From Jeotgalibacillus proteolyticus (lineage in GTDB: Bacteria > Bacillota > Bacilli > Bacillales > Jeotgalibacillaceae), in assembly GCF_002926065.1 (NCBI RefSeq), contig NZ_PREZ01000006.1:1-64000 (forward strand): 64,000 nucleotides of DNA, written 5' to 3'. Below the pieces are notes generated by a model. The model saw nothing but the letters and a program-made list of their open reading frames with translations, made no database searches and was not told the origin of the DNA. This document shows, piece after piece, positions 25,452-34,553 of the stretch. Every line of letters begins with the position of its first letter. Position 1 is the stretch's first letter. The translations under genes were made by a program, and so were the position numbers.

Positions 25452-26336
25452 TTAATTGGTCAGCGCTTTTCTTGATAGATAGAAGTAAAGCGTTGCCCCT
25501 AAAGGAATAGCAAAAACAGTAAGCAACTTGCTTGGTGACTCTTTTATAAAATGTTTGTTTCTGCTGATCAGACTGCTGGATACGTAGTGAATAGCTTGCC
25601 TGTATTTAAAGGCAGTACTGACTGATGGCAGCTTCATTAATTCCTTTCGATAAAAAGCAAATCCTTTTGGATTTTTCACGTATTGCGTAAGCATATTTTT
25701 CGAAGAACCATCCGGCAAATATTCAACATGACAAATAACCTCGTTCATGATCAGTAGTTCATATTCCAAATCAATGAGGTAATACTTATAAGCTAACCCG
25801 ACATATCTTTCCCCCTCAAACAGTGGATACGGATATTTCCTTGTAAGCTCACTCCTATAAACGAGCTTTTTGTCTCCCTTTACTCCATGCTTTTGGTACA
25901 AGTCCAACAGAGTCGAACGTTTAGCATGCTCTGGTAACATGGTCCCTACGATCTTCCCATCCCCAAATGCATCTAATCCTACAATCCCGCTAACTTGATC
26001 ACTTCCATATTGATCCCAAAAGGAGAGAATTTTTTCAATGGCATCGTCAGGCATCCAATCATCGGAATCAATACAGACATTTAGCTCCGTCGTAATTAAT
26101 CGATAAGCAGTATTATGTGCACCATGCATGCCCTGGTTTTCCTGATAGTGATAGTAAATGTCAACTTTCCCTTCTTCTATCCAGCTATCGACAAGTTCCC
26201 TGGTGTTATCCGTTGATCCATCATCAATAATTAACCAGATAAATTCACTGCTCGTTTGCCTCTTTAAGCTTTCATAACAGTTTGACAAACAATAAGCTCG
26301 ATTATACGCCGGAGTAAACACGGTTAACTTTTTCAA
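25452..26336 (-). CDS. Family 2 glycosyltransferase, exopolysaccharide
   Basis: A 294-residue GT-A enzyme with the N-terminal TVFTPAYNRAYCL motif, IDDGSTDNT and the metal-binding CIDSDDW (DxD). It sits at the place of epsE in the B. subtilis eps operon. EpsE also acts as a flagellar clutch, but I cannot tell from sequence whether that applies here. It starts with TTG, overlapping the stop of the EpsF-like gene as TTGA, so translation is coupled. Confidence 0.85.
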   Translation of the reverse strand: MKKLTVFTPAYNRAYCLSNCYESLKRQTSSEFIWLIIDDGSTDNTRELVDSWIEEGKVDIYYHYQENQGMHGAHNTAYRLITTELNVCIDSDDWMPDDAIEKILSFWDQYGSDQVSGIVGLDAFGDGKIVGTMLPEHAKRSTLLDLYQKHGVKGDKKLVYRSELTRKYPYPLFEGERYVGLAYKYYLIDLEYELLIMNEVICHVEYLPDGSSKNMLTQYVKNPKGFAFYRKELMKLPSVSTAFKYRQAIHYVSSSLISRNKHFIKESPSKLLTVFAIPLGATLYFYLSRKALTN

Positions 26337-27448
26337 ATGCTGATCCCCCCAAGCTCTATATACGCTTTCTGGGTATTCACTGCAGTTTGTCGTATATCAT
26401 ACCCTTTTTCATAAATTTTCATAAGATCGGTTCTTCTTGTTCTCTTATTCTGTTTGACAGCTGAAAGAGCTTCAACCCAGCTTTTGGAATCTGTAATGAC
26501 GCGTTTTTCAATGAGACCGCATCCCAAATCAACTTCATCCGTAATTGCTTCGGATATTAAACAAGGTACACCTGAACACTGCGCTTCAATTAAGGTAACC
26601 GGAAGACCTTCATGCAGCGATGGGAAGGCAAATGCATCAAATGCCTGAAGGAGTGAGGGGATATCCTCCCTTATGCCAAGCAAATGTACTTTCTCTGTAA
26701 GCTCTAATTCTTTTATTCTTTTTTCAATCTGCCCCTGCAAAGCACCACCTCCTGCCAAGAGAAGATGGGCTTCCGGATGAATTCTACTAAACTCTGAAAA
26801 TACTTTTAGTAGAAAGTTGTGGTTTTTTTGATGATTAAATCTTCCGATGTGACCTATAACAAATGAGCTTTCAGCAAGGTTTAAACTCTTCCTCATTTGC
26901 TCCCGAATCTTTGGTGAAAACGTAAAGCGGTCACATTCAACACCATTTTTTAAAATAAGTGACTGAGCTGATCGTTTAGTAAAGAGCCATTCGGCAGCTT
27001 TTGAGGAGCATGCGTAAAACTGGGTCGCATATTTAGGTATGTTTTTGCCTGCCATCCACTTATAAGCTTTTATTATCGGCCCGCCTTCACTGCTGGTGTT
27101 ATGACTGTGTGCAATTCGGGAGGGTACACCTGCCCTCGCAGCCGCCCTCAGCACAAACCCGCTCATCTTATCCATATGAGAATGGACAATTTTATATGGA
27201 TGCTGCTTAAAAAATTCTTCTAAACTTTTTAAATACTGAAGATGGCCGGCCTTCGTAACGTAAGGGATTCGATAAATCCTGCCGCCCATTGAAGTGATTT
27301 CCTCATCAAAAACACCCTCAAAGCTTGTGAGGAAATCAAATTGAACTTTTGACCGGTCGATATTGCGATACAGGTTCATGATGAGTGTTTCTGCGCCGCC
27401 CCGATTCATGTTTACGACTGCATGCAGCACTCTTACTGGACCATCCAT
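26333..27448 (-). CDS. epsF: EpsF-like group 4 glycosyltransferase
   Basis: A 371-residue GT4 enzyme. It opens VRVLHAVVNMNRGGAETLIM, has GHIGRFNHQKNHNFLL before the second Rossmann domain and the donor-sugar signature LHEGLPVTLIEAQCSGVP. This arrangement is that of EpsF of Bacillus. It overlaps the upstream EpsD-like gene by 16 bases and the downstream GT2 gene by four, showing tight coupling. A paralog lies at 19064-20218. Confidence 0.87.
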   Translation of the reverse strand: MDGPVRVLHAVVNMNRGGAETLIMNLYRNIDRSKVQFDFLTSFEGVFDEEITSMGGRIYRIPYVTKAGHLQYLKSLEEFFKQHPYKIVHSHMDKMSGFVLRAAARAGVPSRIAHSHNTSSEGGPIIKAYKWMAGKNIPKYATQFYACSSKAAEWLFTKRSAQSLILKNGVECDRFTFSPKIREQMRKSLNLAESSFVIGHIGRFNHQKNHNFLLKVFSEFSRIHPEAHLLLAGGGALQGQIEKRIKELELTEKVHLLGIREDIPSLLQAFDAFAFPSLHEGLPVTLIEAQCSGVPCLISEAITDEVDLGCGLIEKRVITDSKSWVEALSAVKQNKRTRRTDLMKIYEKGYDIRQTAVNTQKAYIELGGISI

Positions 27449-28584
27449 GCTGCACCCTCCTCCGGATTGATATAGGTTTGATAAATATTACTCTTCTCAG
27501 CCAATACCTTCTGCGTACTATAGGTGCTGACGATAAGCTGTCTGCCATTCTGGCCAAGCTCCTGTCTGATGTCCCCTTGATGGAATAGCCATTTTATTCT
27601 TGAGATCAGTGCTTCATCATCTTCGGATTCAATCAGCCAGCCGTTTTTATATGGCTTGATCAGTTCACGATGCCCCCGGTTGTCAACGGCAACTACCGGG
27701 AGGGCGCATGCCATTGATTCCATGATATTAACCGGAAGGCCTTCCCGCTTACTTGATGCGACTGCGACGTCACTGATTTGAATCCACTTTTCGATGCCAT
27801 TTTGAAACCCAAGAAAATCTACTCTATTTTCAATACCAAGCTCTGCCGCCATGTTTTTGCACTCCTCAAGCATGGGACCCTCACCGGCAAGCAAAAGCTT
27901 CATTTCAGGGATGTCCTTACTTAACTGGGCAAACGCTCTTAATAAAAATGGCTGGTTTTTATTTTGATTAAATTCTGCTGCGTACATTAATAAAAAGTCA
28001 TTAGGCTGATACCCCAATGACTTTTTCAGATGGTTTTTCTCTGTTTTTTCTAAAGGCCTGAATCTGCCGGTGTCTACCCCTACCCCGTGCACATGCTTCA
28101 CATTCGTATTTCTGAAATGGTTTAGCGACAGCTGATAGTCCTCTTCGTTGATGGTAATCAGGCAATCTGTCCACTTCGAAAGCCATTTTTCAATAGGATA
28201 ATAGATCATCCAGTTTAAATAAGGGGAGCCCTTGCAGAAGTGAAAGCCATGAGCAGTGTAGATCACCTTCGTGCCAGCTGCTCTGGCGCTTCTTGCGGCC
28301 AGTCTTCCAAGCAGCCCTCCAACAGGCGTATGGCAATGAATAATATCATAGTGTTCCCGGTCAATTATTTTTTTCAACATTGTGTAGGCTTCTGTATTTT
28401 TTTTCGAAAAGGGAGAACGCTCTATAGGAAGATTGTATTTTTGATCAACAAAAGGCAGCTTCAGCTCTCCTTTGGCAGCCACATGCACGTCAAACCCCTG
28501 GTTTTTGAACCATTGCAGATAAGGTAAATGAAAAGCCTTAAAGTGGTAATCTACGGTGGCTAAAAAAAGTACTTTTGCTCCCAA
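27433..28584 (-). CDS. epsD: EpsD-like group 4 glycosyltransferase
   Basis: A 383-residue GT4 enzyme with the EpsD-type N-terminus (VLFLATVDYHFKAFHLPYL), HCHTPVGGLLGRLAAR, TAHGFHFCKG and the C-terminal SSKREGLPVNIMESMACALPVV. In PglA-like pathways EpsD adds the second sugar, a GalNAc-type residue, to the bacillosamine-type lipid carrier. It starts 18 bases after gtaB, in the same order as the B. subtilis operon apart from the inserted gtaB. Confidence 0.87.
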   Translation of the reverse strand: MGAKVLFLATVDYHFKAFHLPYLQWFKNQGFDVHVAAKGELKLPFVDQKYNLPIERSPFSKKNTEAYTMLKKIIDREHYDIIHCHTPVGGLLGRLAARSARAAGTKVIYTAHGFHFCKGSPYLNWMIYYPIEKWLSKWTDCLITINEEDYQLSLNHFRNTNVKHVHGVGVDTGRFRPLEKTEKNHLKKSLGYQPNDFLLMYAAEFNQNKNQPFLLRAFAQLSKDIPEMKLLLAGEGPMLEECKNMAAELGIENRVDFLGFQNGIEKWIQISDVAVASSKREGLPVNIMESMACALPVVAVDNRGHRELIKPYKNGWLIESEDDEALISRIKWLFHQGDIRQELGQNGRQLIVSTYSTQKVLAEKSNIYQTYINPEEGAAWMVQ

Positions 28585-28602
28585 GGCTATCTCCCCTTTT
28601 GT

Positions 28603-29481
28603 TTATTTTGTTTTTTCTTTTTCTACGATTGTTGAAAGATACTCCAGTAGGTCGTACCTGAGTTCCTCCCGCTTTAGCGCAAATTCGATTGTCGTCTGGA
28701 TAAATCCCATTTTTTCTCCGACATCGTACCGCTCGCCTTCAAATTCATACGCATATACCGCCTCATGCCGGTTAAGCTCTGCAATGGCGTCAGTAAGCTG
28801 GATTTCATCGCCCGCTCCAGGCTTTTGGTCATTTAAAATGTCCAGTATTCTTGGGCTCAGGATGTAGCGGCCAAGAATGGCGAGTGTGGATGGTGCTTCT
28901 TCAATGCTTGGCTTTTCCACCAGACTGCGTACATTATAAAGCCGCTCGTCCATCATACTGCCGTCCACAATGCCGTATCTTGATACTTCTTTTTCCTGAA
29001 CCGTCTGAACGCCGATGATCGATGCATTGTAGCGGTTATACTGCTCAATTAACTGTTTCAAGCATGGTTTTTCCGCCTCAACTATGTCGTCCCCCAACAA
29101 CACAGCAAACGGCTCATTGCCAATAAATTTACGTGCACACCAGATCGCATGACCCAGCCCTTTTGGTTCCTTTTGACGTATATAATGGATATCTACCAGC
29201 CTGGATGATTTTTGTACTTCAGATAATAATTCCAGCTTCCCTTTTTCAAACAAGTTTTGTTCGAGTTCAAATGAATGATCGAAATGATCTTCTATCGCCC
29301 GCTTGCCTTTACCGGTCACAATAATAATATCTTCAATTCCCGCTGCAATGGCCTCTTCGACAATGTATTGAATGGTTGGTTTATCAACAATCGGCAGCAT
29401 TTCCTTTGGCATAGCCTTTGTTGCAGGAAGAAATCTTGTGCCAAGCCCCGCTGCAGGTATGATCGCCTTTCGTACCTTCAT
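28603..29481 (-). CDS. gtaB: UTP-glucose-1-phosphate uridylyltransferase
   Basis: A 292-residue GalU/GtaB enzyme making UDP-glucose from UTP and glucose 1-phosphate. The nucleotide-binding start [26 protein letters not shown], the [13 protein letters not shown] stretch and LLGDDIV are all typical. ATG at 29481 has AAAGGAGACGTGCAC before it; the upstream GTG (29487) is too close to the RBS. It is unusual inside an eps operon compared with B. subtilis, and gives the operon its own UDP-glucose supply alongside galE. Confidence 0.93.
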   Translation of the reverse strand: MKVRKAIIPAAGLGTRFLPATKAMPKEMLPIVDKPTIQYIVEEAIAAGIEDIIIVTGKGKRAIEDHFDHSFELEQNLFEKGKLELLSEVQKSSRLVDIHYIRQKEPKGLGHAIWCARKFIGNEPFAVLLGDDIVEAEKPCLKQLIEQYNRYNASIIGVQTVQEKEVSRYGIVDGSMMDERLYNVRSLVEKPSIEEAPSTLAILGRYILSPRILDILNDQKPGAGDEIQLTDAIAELNRHEAVYAYEFEGERYDVGEKMGFIQTTIEFALKREELRYDLLEYLSTIVEKEKTK

Positions 29482-29495
29482 GTGCACGTCTCCTT

Positions 29496-31328
29496 TTAGC
29501 TCGATATTGGAAGCATTTCCTTTTGTTTCGCCGGCCGTTTTCGATTAGCAAGCACAAGCAGTGTTTCCCTGAGCTCCTCCCGGCTTAATGATGAATAGGT
29601 GGCGACGATCTGTTCAATTTCTTCTATATAGAGGTCAGCTGTTTTTCCAATATAGATTTTCGGATAAATTTGTTCCTCTCTTATTTCCTCTTTCTTTAAA
29701 AGTTCTTCGAATAATTTTTCACCCGGCCTGATTCCTGTAAATTCAATGTCAATATCGTTCAAGGAATTACCTGAAAGCTTAATAAGGTTTTTTGCCAGAT
29801 CCACAATTTTTACCGGCTCACCCATATCGAGTACAAAAATTTCGCCGCCTTCTGCAAGTGCTCCTGCCTGAATAACAAGTCTTGAAGCCTCAGGAATCGT
29901 CATAAAGTACCGAATCATATCCGGGTGAGTGACGGTAACAGGGCCCCCCCGCTCAATCTGCTTTTTAAAATGAGGGATGACGCTTCCTCTGCTTCCGAGT
30001 ACATTTCCAAAGCGAACGGCTACAAACCTCGTATCACTTTCTTGATCCATTTCCTGAACAATCATTTCAGCCAGTTTTTTTGAAGCACCCATGACGCTTG
30101 TCGGGTTCACTGCTTTATCTGTGGAAACCATGACAAAGGTACCGACCCCATTCCAGCTCGCTGCTTCAGCCACATTTCTGGTTCCAATAATATTGTTTTT
30201 TACCGCTTCTTCAGGGTTTCGCTCCATTAAAGGAACATGCTTGTGGGCTGCTGCATGGTAAACTACATCCGGCACATACCGCCTCATAATATCCATCATC
30301 TTGTTGGCATCCTGCAGATCGGCAATTTCCGTTTTAATATCAATCTGGGAATCTTTGAAAAGCTCTTTAAGCTCCATTTCAATTGTATAAATACTATTTT
30401 CGCCATGTCCCAGAAGAATGAGCCGTTTAGGATTAAACAGCGACACCTGCCTTGAAATTTCAGAGCCGATTGATCCTCCCGCCCCCGTTACGAGAATCAC
30501 TTTATCAGTAATGGAATCGGAAACAAGCTCGATATCCATCTCAACCGGTGTGCGTCCAAGCAAATCTTCTACTCTCACATCCCGGACCTGATTAACCGAA
30601 ATTTTTCCTGTTACCAAATCCTCAAGCATAGGAAGAATTTTTGTATCTGCAGTGGTTTTTGCGCATTCTGAGAAAATAGTATTTAACTCTTTTTTATTTA
30701 GTGAAGGGATGGCAATGACAATGTTGTCGATCTTGAAGGCTTCAACTGCCTCTGCAATTTTATTTGAACCCCCTATTACAGGAATCCCCATAATATCAAG
30801 CTGGTGCTTATGGGGGTTATCATCAATGAAAGCGACCGGAAGCAGATCGCAGTCCCTGTTATGAAGAAGCTGCCTGACCACCATCGTACCTGCTGAACCG
30901 GCTCCAATAATCAATGTCCGTTTCTTATCCTGATACCGGTTTACAAGCTGATTCCGATACATACGCCAGGTTAATCTGGAGCCTCCCATAAATAATAGAT
31001 GGATGAGCCATGTCACAGCCAAAAGCCTGAATGCTGTCTCCTGGAGAATGAGCTGCTGGGCTATAAGGGCGGTTAACACTGAGTACGTGACAATTTTAAT
31101 CAATATAAGTAATTCTCCAATACTTGCATACTCCCAGGCCTTTTTGTAAAGGTTCAGCTTCCATGAGAAGAATAGATGACTTGTTAAAATGACAGCAGCG
31201 CTTAACACAATCGGTAAGGTGAACACGTTAATGTCTGCATTGACCAGGAATCCACTTATAAAAATCGCTGTAATGACAATGAGCGAATCGATGACCACAA
31301 ATAGTGAGAGTCTTTGCCTGTAAGACAT
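29496..31328 (-). CDS. epsC: EpsC/CapD-type UDP-sugar 4,6-dehydratase, membrane-bound
   Basis: A 610-residue protein. Four membrane segments occupy roughly residues 8-115, followed by a first Rossmann domain (IGAGSAG at 141-147) and the catalytic SDR domain with [10 protein letters not shown] from 281 and the MGASKKLAE active-site region. Enzymes of this type (PglF, EpsC) convert UDP-GlcNAc to the 4-keto-6-deoxy sugar, the first step to bacillosamine. The residues needed for the later steps are supplied by EpsN and EpsM in the same operon. The gene is preceded by a 277-bp leader holding an EAR-like RNA and a terminator, so its expression probably depends on antitermination. Confidence 0.92.
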   Translation of the reverse strand: MSYRQRLSLFVVIDSLIVITAIFISGFLVNADINVFTLPIVLSAAVILTSHLFFSWKLNLYKKAWEYASIGELLILIKIVTYSVLTALIAQQLILQETAFRLLAVTWLIHLLFMGGSRLTWRMYRNQLVNRYQDKKRTLIIGAGSAGTMVVRQLLHNRDCDLLPVAFIDDNPHKHQLDIMGIPVIGGSNKIAEAVEAFKIDNIVIAIPSLNKKELNTIFSECAKTTADTKILPMLEDLVTGKISVNQVRDVRVEDLLGRTPVEMDIELVSDSITDKVILVTGAGGSIGSEISRQVSLFNPKRLILLGHGENSIYTIEMELKELFKDSQIDIKTEIADLQDANKMMDIMRRYVPDVVYHAAAHKHVPLMERNPEEAVKNNIIGTRNVAEAASWNGVGTFVMVSTDKAVNPTSVMGASKKLAEMIVQEMDQESDTRFVAVRFGNVLGSRGSVIPHFKKQIERGGPVTVTHPDMIRYFMTIPEASRLVIQAGALAEGGEIFVLDMGEPVKIVDLAKNLIKLSGNSLNDIDIEFTGIRPGEKLFEELLKKEEIREEQIYPKIYIGKTADLYIEEIEQIVATYSSLSREELRETLLVLANRKRPAKQKEMLPISS

Positions 31329-31376
31329 ACATTTCCTCCTTCCCGCCTATTTAAAATCTGTAACTCTCTTAATACA

Positions 31377-31433
31377 AAATAAAGTAATGATTTCTGCGTT
31401 CATGTTAACGAGCGCACAGATCATTACTTTATT
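31377..31433 (-). terminator. Terminator-like hairpin in the epsB-epsC gap
   Basis: On the minus strand AATAAAGTAATGAT pairs with ATCATTACTTTATT (14 bp) with an inner GCG/CGC pair, and a T-rich TTTATTTTG follows. It stands between the EAR-like leader and epsC, so it would block transcription unless overcome. Confidence 0.6.
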
Positions 31434-31440
31434 AAAAATA

Positions 31441-31560
31441 TGGGCATTTAACCCGTCCTCACTCCACACCACCGACGACTCGCGTCTAAGGTCAGCTAAC
31501 CCACAGCATGATCGAGTACCTCCATTGATAATAGTAAGGAGGCATCACTAATTTATTAAA
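31441..31560 (-). ncRNA. Candidate EAR (epsC) leader RNA
   Basis: The EAR, or epsC RNA motif, lies between epsB and epsC in Bacillus eps operons and promotes processive antitermination through the long operon. This stretch lies in exactly that place. It has a GC-rich, non-coding character unlike its surroundings, with GCTGACC, GACGCGAGTCGTC and GACGGGTTAAATGCCC elements able to form several short stems, and is followed by a terminator-like hairpin. I cannot run a covariance search, so the family assignment rests on position and composition. Confidence 0.6.
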
Positions 31561-31565
31561 CTGTT

Positions 31566-31581
31566 GTTCTTGATTAAGAAC
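31566..31581. promoter_or_regulatory. SinR-type operator within the eps operon
   Basis: GTTCTTGATTAAGAAC has perfect 5-bp arms. It lies between the epsB stop and the EAR-like leader. It could control an internal promoter or act as a roadblock; no convincing promoter was seen beside it. Confidence 0.6.
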
Positions 31582-31605
31582 ATACAAATTAAAAAAATCC
31601 CGGAT

Positions 31606-32235
31606 TTACTCATTCATAATGGCTCCGACAATTTGAGACTGCGCAAGCTCTAATACTCTGATCGCTTCTGACGCCTTCTCTAGTTCTGTTTTGGCTCGTT
31701 TTAATAGAAATAAAACACCATCACAATAATTTGCAAGCATTCGTGTTTCTGTATACTCAAGGACACTTGGAGCATCAATGAGCACAACGTCATATTCCGC
31801 AGCAGCACTTTTGATCAAATCTTCCATTAGCTCAGAACCGATAATTTCTGCCGGGTTAAAGGATGCTTCCCCGCTTGTAAGAATATCCAGTTTGCCAATT
31901 TCCGTTTTACATACAGCTTCTTTAATCGGGATTCTGTGCCGCAGAATATTCCCGATTCCTTTATTATTCGGCAAATTAAAAATCGTGTGGATGACCGGGC
32001 TTCGAAGGTTGGCGTCTATTAACAAAATTCTTTCCTTTTGCTGTGCCATAGAAGCTGCCAGATTGGCCACGATAATCGACTTCCCATCCCCTGATCCAGG
32101 CGAGGCGATCAAGAAAACCTTTTTATTTGTTTCTCCTGTTACAAAACGGATATTGGTTCTGATTGTTCTAAACTGGTCAGCGATATAAGAATCCGGAAAT
32201 AAATAGGTAACAAGGCTTCTCTTTTTATCTTTCAT
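31606..32235 (-). CDS. epsB: EpsB-like BY-kinase, apparently degenerate
   Basis: A 209-residue P-loop protein of the bacterial tyrosine kinase (Wzc/CapB/EpsB) family. Walker A is PGSGDGKS near residues 46-53 and Walker B is VVLIDAPSV. Two features are odd. Walker A' reads LLIDANLRSP, with Asn76 where the family has Asp, and the protein stops at VGAIMNE without the Tyr-rich tail used for autophosphorylation. It may be a regulator without normal kinase cycling, or the tail may be dispensable. ATG 32235 overlaps the end of epsA. A longer frame to 32268 lies inside epsA. Confidence 0.88.
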   Translation of the reverse strand: MKDKKRSLVTYLFPDSYIADQFRTIRTNIRFVTGETNKKVFLIASPGSGDGKSIIVANLAASMAQQKERILLIDANLRSPVIHTIFNLPNNKGIGNILRHRIPIKEAVCKTEIGKLDILTSGEASFNPAEIIGSELMEDLIKSAAAEYDVVLIDAPSVLEYTETRMLANYCDGVLFLLKRAKTELEKASEAIRVLELAQSQIVGAIMNE

Positions 32236-32968
32236 TTGCAGCTTTTTGTTTAAGATCAACAACCTCACCTCCGAGCTTTAAAGCAGAATTATTTTTTCGT
32301 TGCTTGAGCAGTTTTTTCTTATTCAAATTAGGCACAGCACCAATCACAGGAATGCCTAATAGTTCTTCCACTTCTTTCTCCCGGCGAATTGTACCATCCA
32401 GGCTTTCTAAAAAGAATGAAATTCCGACGCCTAAAATTAATCCAAATCCGGCGATCATGATAATCGTCTTATTTTGAGATTCATTGATAGGCAAGGGATT
32501 GACAGTGGCATCAGATAGAAGCTGGATATTTTCAAACTCTATAATAGGTCTGACTTCACTTCTAAAGTTTGCAGCTGTAGCATCTGCGATAAGTGCTGCT
32601 CTCTCTGGATCAGTATTCGTAACGGTTATTTGGACGACCCGTGATTCATCAATTTGTTCTACATTGATTTGACTGGCAAGCCCTTGAGGTGTTTGTTGAA
32701 GCCCCAGATCCTCAATTACTTTTGCCATAACAATTGGATCCTTAATCATAACCATTAAGGTTTTCATGTTTTCATTGTCACTTGAAATGATGATTCGCTT
32801 TGAGCTTTGATAAATTGACGTATTGTTTGATTGAGTGTAATAATATCCTGCCGCTCCCATAAGAACCGTCAGTAACATAATTAACCACAATCTTTTCTTA
32901 ATAACCTGAAAGTACTCAAGCAGATTAATATCTCTCACAAAACCTTTACTCAGTCCGTTTTCGGACAT
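32225..32968 (-). CDS. epsA: EpsA-like chain-length determinant / kinase modulator
   Basis: A 247-residue Wzz-family protein, first gene of the eps operon. A cytoplasmic N-terminus leads to a membrane segment at about 32-50. An outer domain with SNNTSIYQSSKRIII follows, then a second membrane segment at about 170-190 after the conserved Pro-rich stretch NPLPINESQN. The basic C-terminal tail would contact the EpsB partner. AGGTGAAGAACT precedes the ATG. The promoter and two SinR-type operators lie within 130 bp upstream. Confidence 0.9.
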   Translation of the reverse strand: MSENGLSKGFVRDINLLEYFQVIKKRLWLIMLLTVLMGAAGYYYTQSNNTSIYQSSKRIIISSDNENMKTLMVMIKDPIVMAKVIEDLGLQQTPQGLASQINVEQIDESRVVQITVTNTDPERAALIADATAANFRSEVRPIIEFENIQLLSDATVNPLPINESQNKTIIMIAGFGLILGVGISFFLESLDGTIRREKEVEELLGIPVIGAVPNLNKKKLLKQRKNNSALKLGGEVVDLKQKAANER

Positions 32969-32996
32969 AGTTCTTCACCTGCTTTGTTTGGAGTCT

Positions 32997-33012
32997 ATTC
33001 TTTATAAAGAAC
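32997..33012. promoter_or_regulatory. SinR-type operator, eps leader
   Basis: ATTCTTTATAAAGAAC differs from the perfect palindrome at one outer base. It lies 29 bases before the epsA start codon and starts 78 bp from the promoter operator. Confidence 0.65.
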
Positions 33013-33068
33013 ATTATTCTAAAAAAAATAAGTGTTGCTCATTAAATTACGATTCTTTGATACTTCAT

Positions 33069-33097
33069 AGTTTAGTTCTTTATAAAGAACATGTCAA
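33069..33097 (-). promoter_or_regulatory. eps promoter with a SinR-type operator filling the spacer
   Basis: Minus-strand TTGACA (33092-33097) and TAAACT (33069-33074) are 17 bp apart. The perfect palindrome GTTCTTTATAAAGAAC (33075-33090) occupies 16 of those 17 spacer bases, so a bound repressor would exclude RNA polymerase. Confidence 0.8.
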
Positions 33098-33578
33098 CAA
33101 AAATTTTGTTTTTTTTCTGTAAATTCAATCGCTTTAGATTTCTGGCAGAAGTTTCAGCATGGATAAGTCATGACTTTCGACATTCAAATTTTTCCTAATT
33201 CAATCGACTTTTCTAGTGAAAGACATAAAAATAATGCAAATCTAAAGATATTATTGGTGGAATCATAGAGTTATAGATAGTTTGCTGCCAAATTAATTTG
33301 TTATCCCACCAGATCCTTCACCAGGACTATTGATTTTTATTTCCCCTCCTTCACCTGTTGCTTTAAGCTTTTGTGTCTGATTAAGAACTTACAGGGTACC
33401 GGGCGCTGTGAAGTATGGGAGAGAACAAAACGTTCTCCACAAAGAATTAACTTGATGGTAACATTCTCTCTGTTTCCCTGTCAAACTTTAACATCAGACG
33501 TTTTTTAGTGCTTTAGATCAAATAATTTCCATCCCTTTACCCTATTTGATACGATAGCTAAAAGTTTAAAGGGAGCTG
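33098..33578. other. Long intergenic region between divergent eps and aldo/keto reductase genes
   Basis: About 480 bp with no supported gene. It holds a weak half palindrome (TTAAGAAC ending at 33388), an inverted repeat GAGAAC-AAAAC-GTTCTC at 33421-33437 and a 31-codon minus-strand open stretch (33293-33388) without a start codon. AAAGGGAGCTG before 33579 is the ribosome binding site of the next gene. Confidence 0.5.
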
Positions 33579-34520
33579 ATGAGCATAATGTCAAAGCAGG
33601 TCAGATTAGGCGCATCATCCATTACCGTTAATCCGGTCGGCCTTGGAACGAACGCTGTAGGCGGGCATAATATTTATCCGAATTTAGATGATGAGATTGG
33701 CAGGGAGATCATCAGAACCGCTATTGATGAGGGCATTAACTTCTTTGATACCGCGTTTTATTATGGACCGGAACGCTCTGAAGAATTGATCGGCCAAGTA
33801 GTAAAAGAACACGGCAGCCGAGATAAGATTGTATTAGCTACTAAAGGCGCTCACAGATCGGTAAATGGAGAAATGGAGCTTGATAACTCTCCTTCTTTTT
33901 TACGACAAGCCGTTGAAGGCGCGCTCAAACGATTGCAGACCGACTATCTAGATCTGTTCTATATTCACTTCCCGGACGAAGGTACACCAAAGGATGAGGC
34001 AGTCGGCACATTAAAACAATTAAAGGATGAAGGTAAGATCAGAAGCATTGGGGTGTCGAATTTTTCGATTGAACAGCTTACTGAAGCCAATAAAGACGGG
34101 TATGTCGATGTGGTTCAGTCAGAATACAATTTATTCAAGAGGGATGTCGAAAAAGACATATTGCCCTACACCTCGAAGAATACTATTTCGTTTATTCCCT
34201 ACTTTCCTTTAGCGGCTGGCCTTCTTGGCGGAAAATATACGAAGGATACCACCTTTAATGACGGAAGAGCAAAAAACCCGCTGTTTCAGGGGGAGACTTT
34301 CCTGCGAAACCTCGAAAAGGTCGAGCAGGTGCGTGAAATCGCTCAGGCGAAAAATGCCGAGGTTGCTCACGTGGTGCTCGCCTGGTATTTAACTAGAGAC
34401 TCAATTGATGCCCTAATTCCAGGTGCTAAAAGACCGGATCAGGTAATTAATAATCTTAAAACACTGGACGTTGAACTGTCCCATGCTGAAATTGAAAAGA
34501 TCGACAACATTTTCACATAA
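33579..34520 (+). CDS. Aldo/keto reductase
   Basis: A 313-residue NADPH-dependent oxidoreductase with the aldo/keto reductase barrel. The catalytic tetrad can be placed: Asp in FFDTAFYYGPERSEE, the Tyr five residues later, Lys in LATKGAH and His in FYIHFPDEG. The C-terminal GAKRPDQVINN stretch binds the cofactor phosphate. The substrate is unknown; family members reduce many aldehydes. It is transcribed divergently from eps and ends at a shared terminator facing the BCCT transporter. Start choice between ATG 33579 and ATG 33588 is uncertain. Confidence 0.9.
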   Translation: MSIMSKQVRLGASSITVNPVGLGTNAVGGHNIYPNLDDEIGREIIRTAIDEGINFFDTAFYYGPERSEELIGQVVKEHGSRDKIVLATKGAHRSVNGEMELDNSPSFLRQAVEGALKRLQTDYLDLFYIHFPDEGTPKDEAVGTLKQLKDEGKIRSIGVSNFSIEQLTEANKDGYVDVVQSEYNLFKRDVEKDILPYTSKNTISFIPYFPLAAGLLGGKYTKDTTFNDGRAKNPLFQGETFLRNLEKVEQVREIAQAKNAEVAHVVLAWYLTRDSIDALIPGAKRPDQVINNLKTLDVELSHAEIEKIDNIFT

Positions 34521-34521
34521 G

Positions 34522-34553
34522 AAAAGCCGATGGATCACTCCATCGGCTTTTTT
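34522..34553. terminator. Bidirectional terminator between convergent genes
   Basis: AAAGCCGATGG and CCATCGGCTTT form a stem with a six-base loop, with A and T runs outside, serving both the reductase gene and the BCCT gene. Confidence 0.85.

Noticed and set aside
33293-33388. A 31-codon minus-strand open stretch with a Gly-rich end (GEGGEIKINSPGEGSGG) near the eps promoter, perhaps a peptide precursor.
   Set aside because: It has no ATG, GTG or TTG and a stop directly upstream; the only good RBS-like sequence lies inside it.
33421-33437. GAGAAC-AAAAC-GTTCTC as a further SinR site.
   Set aside because: The arms face outward with respect to the GTTCT-N6-AGAAC pattern and the spacing differs, so it was not counted.
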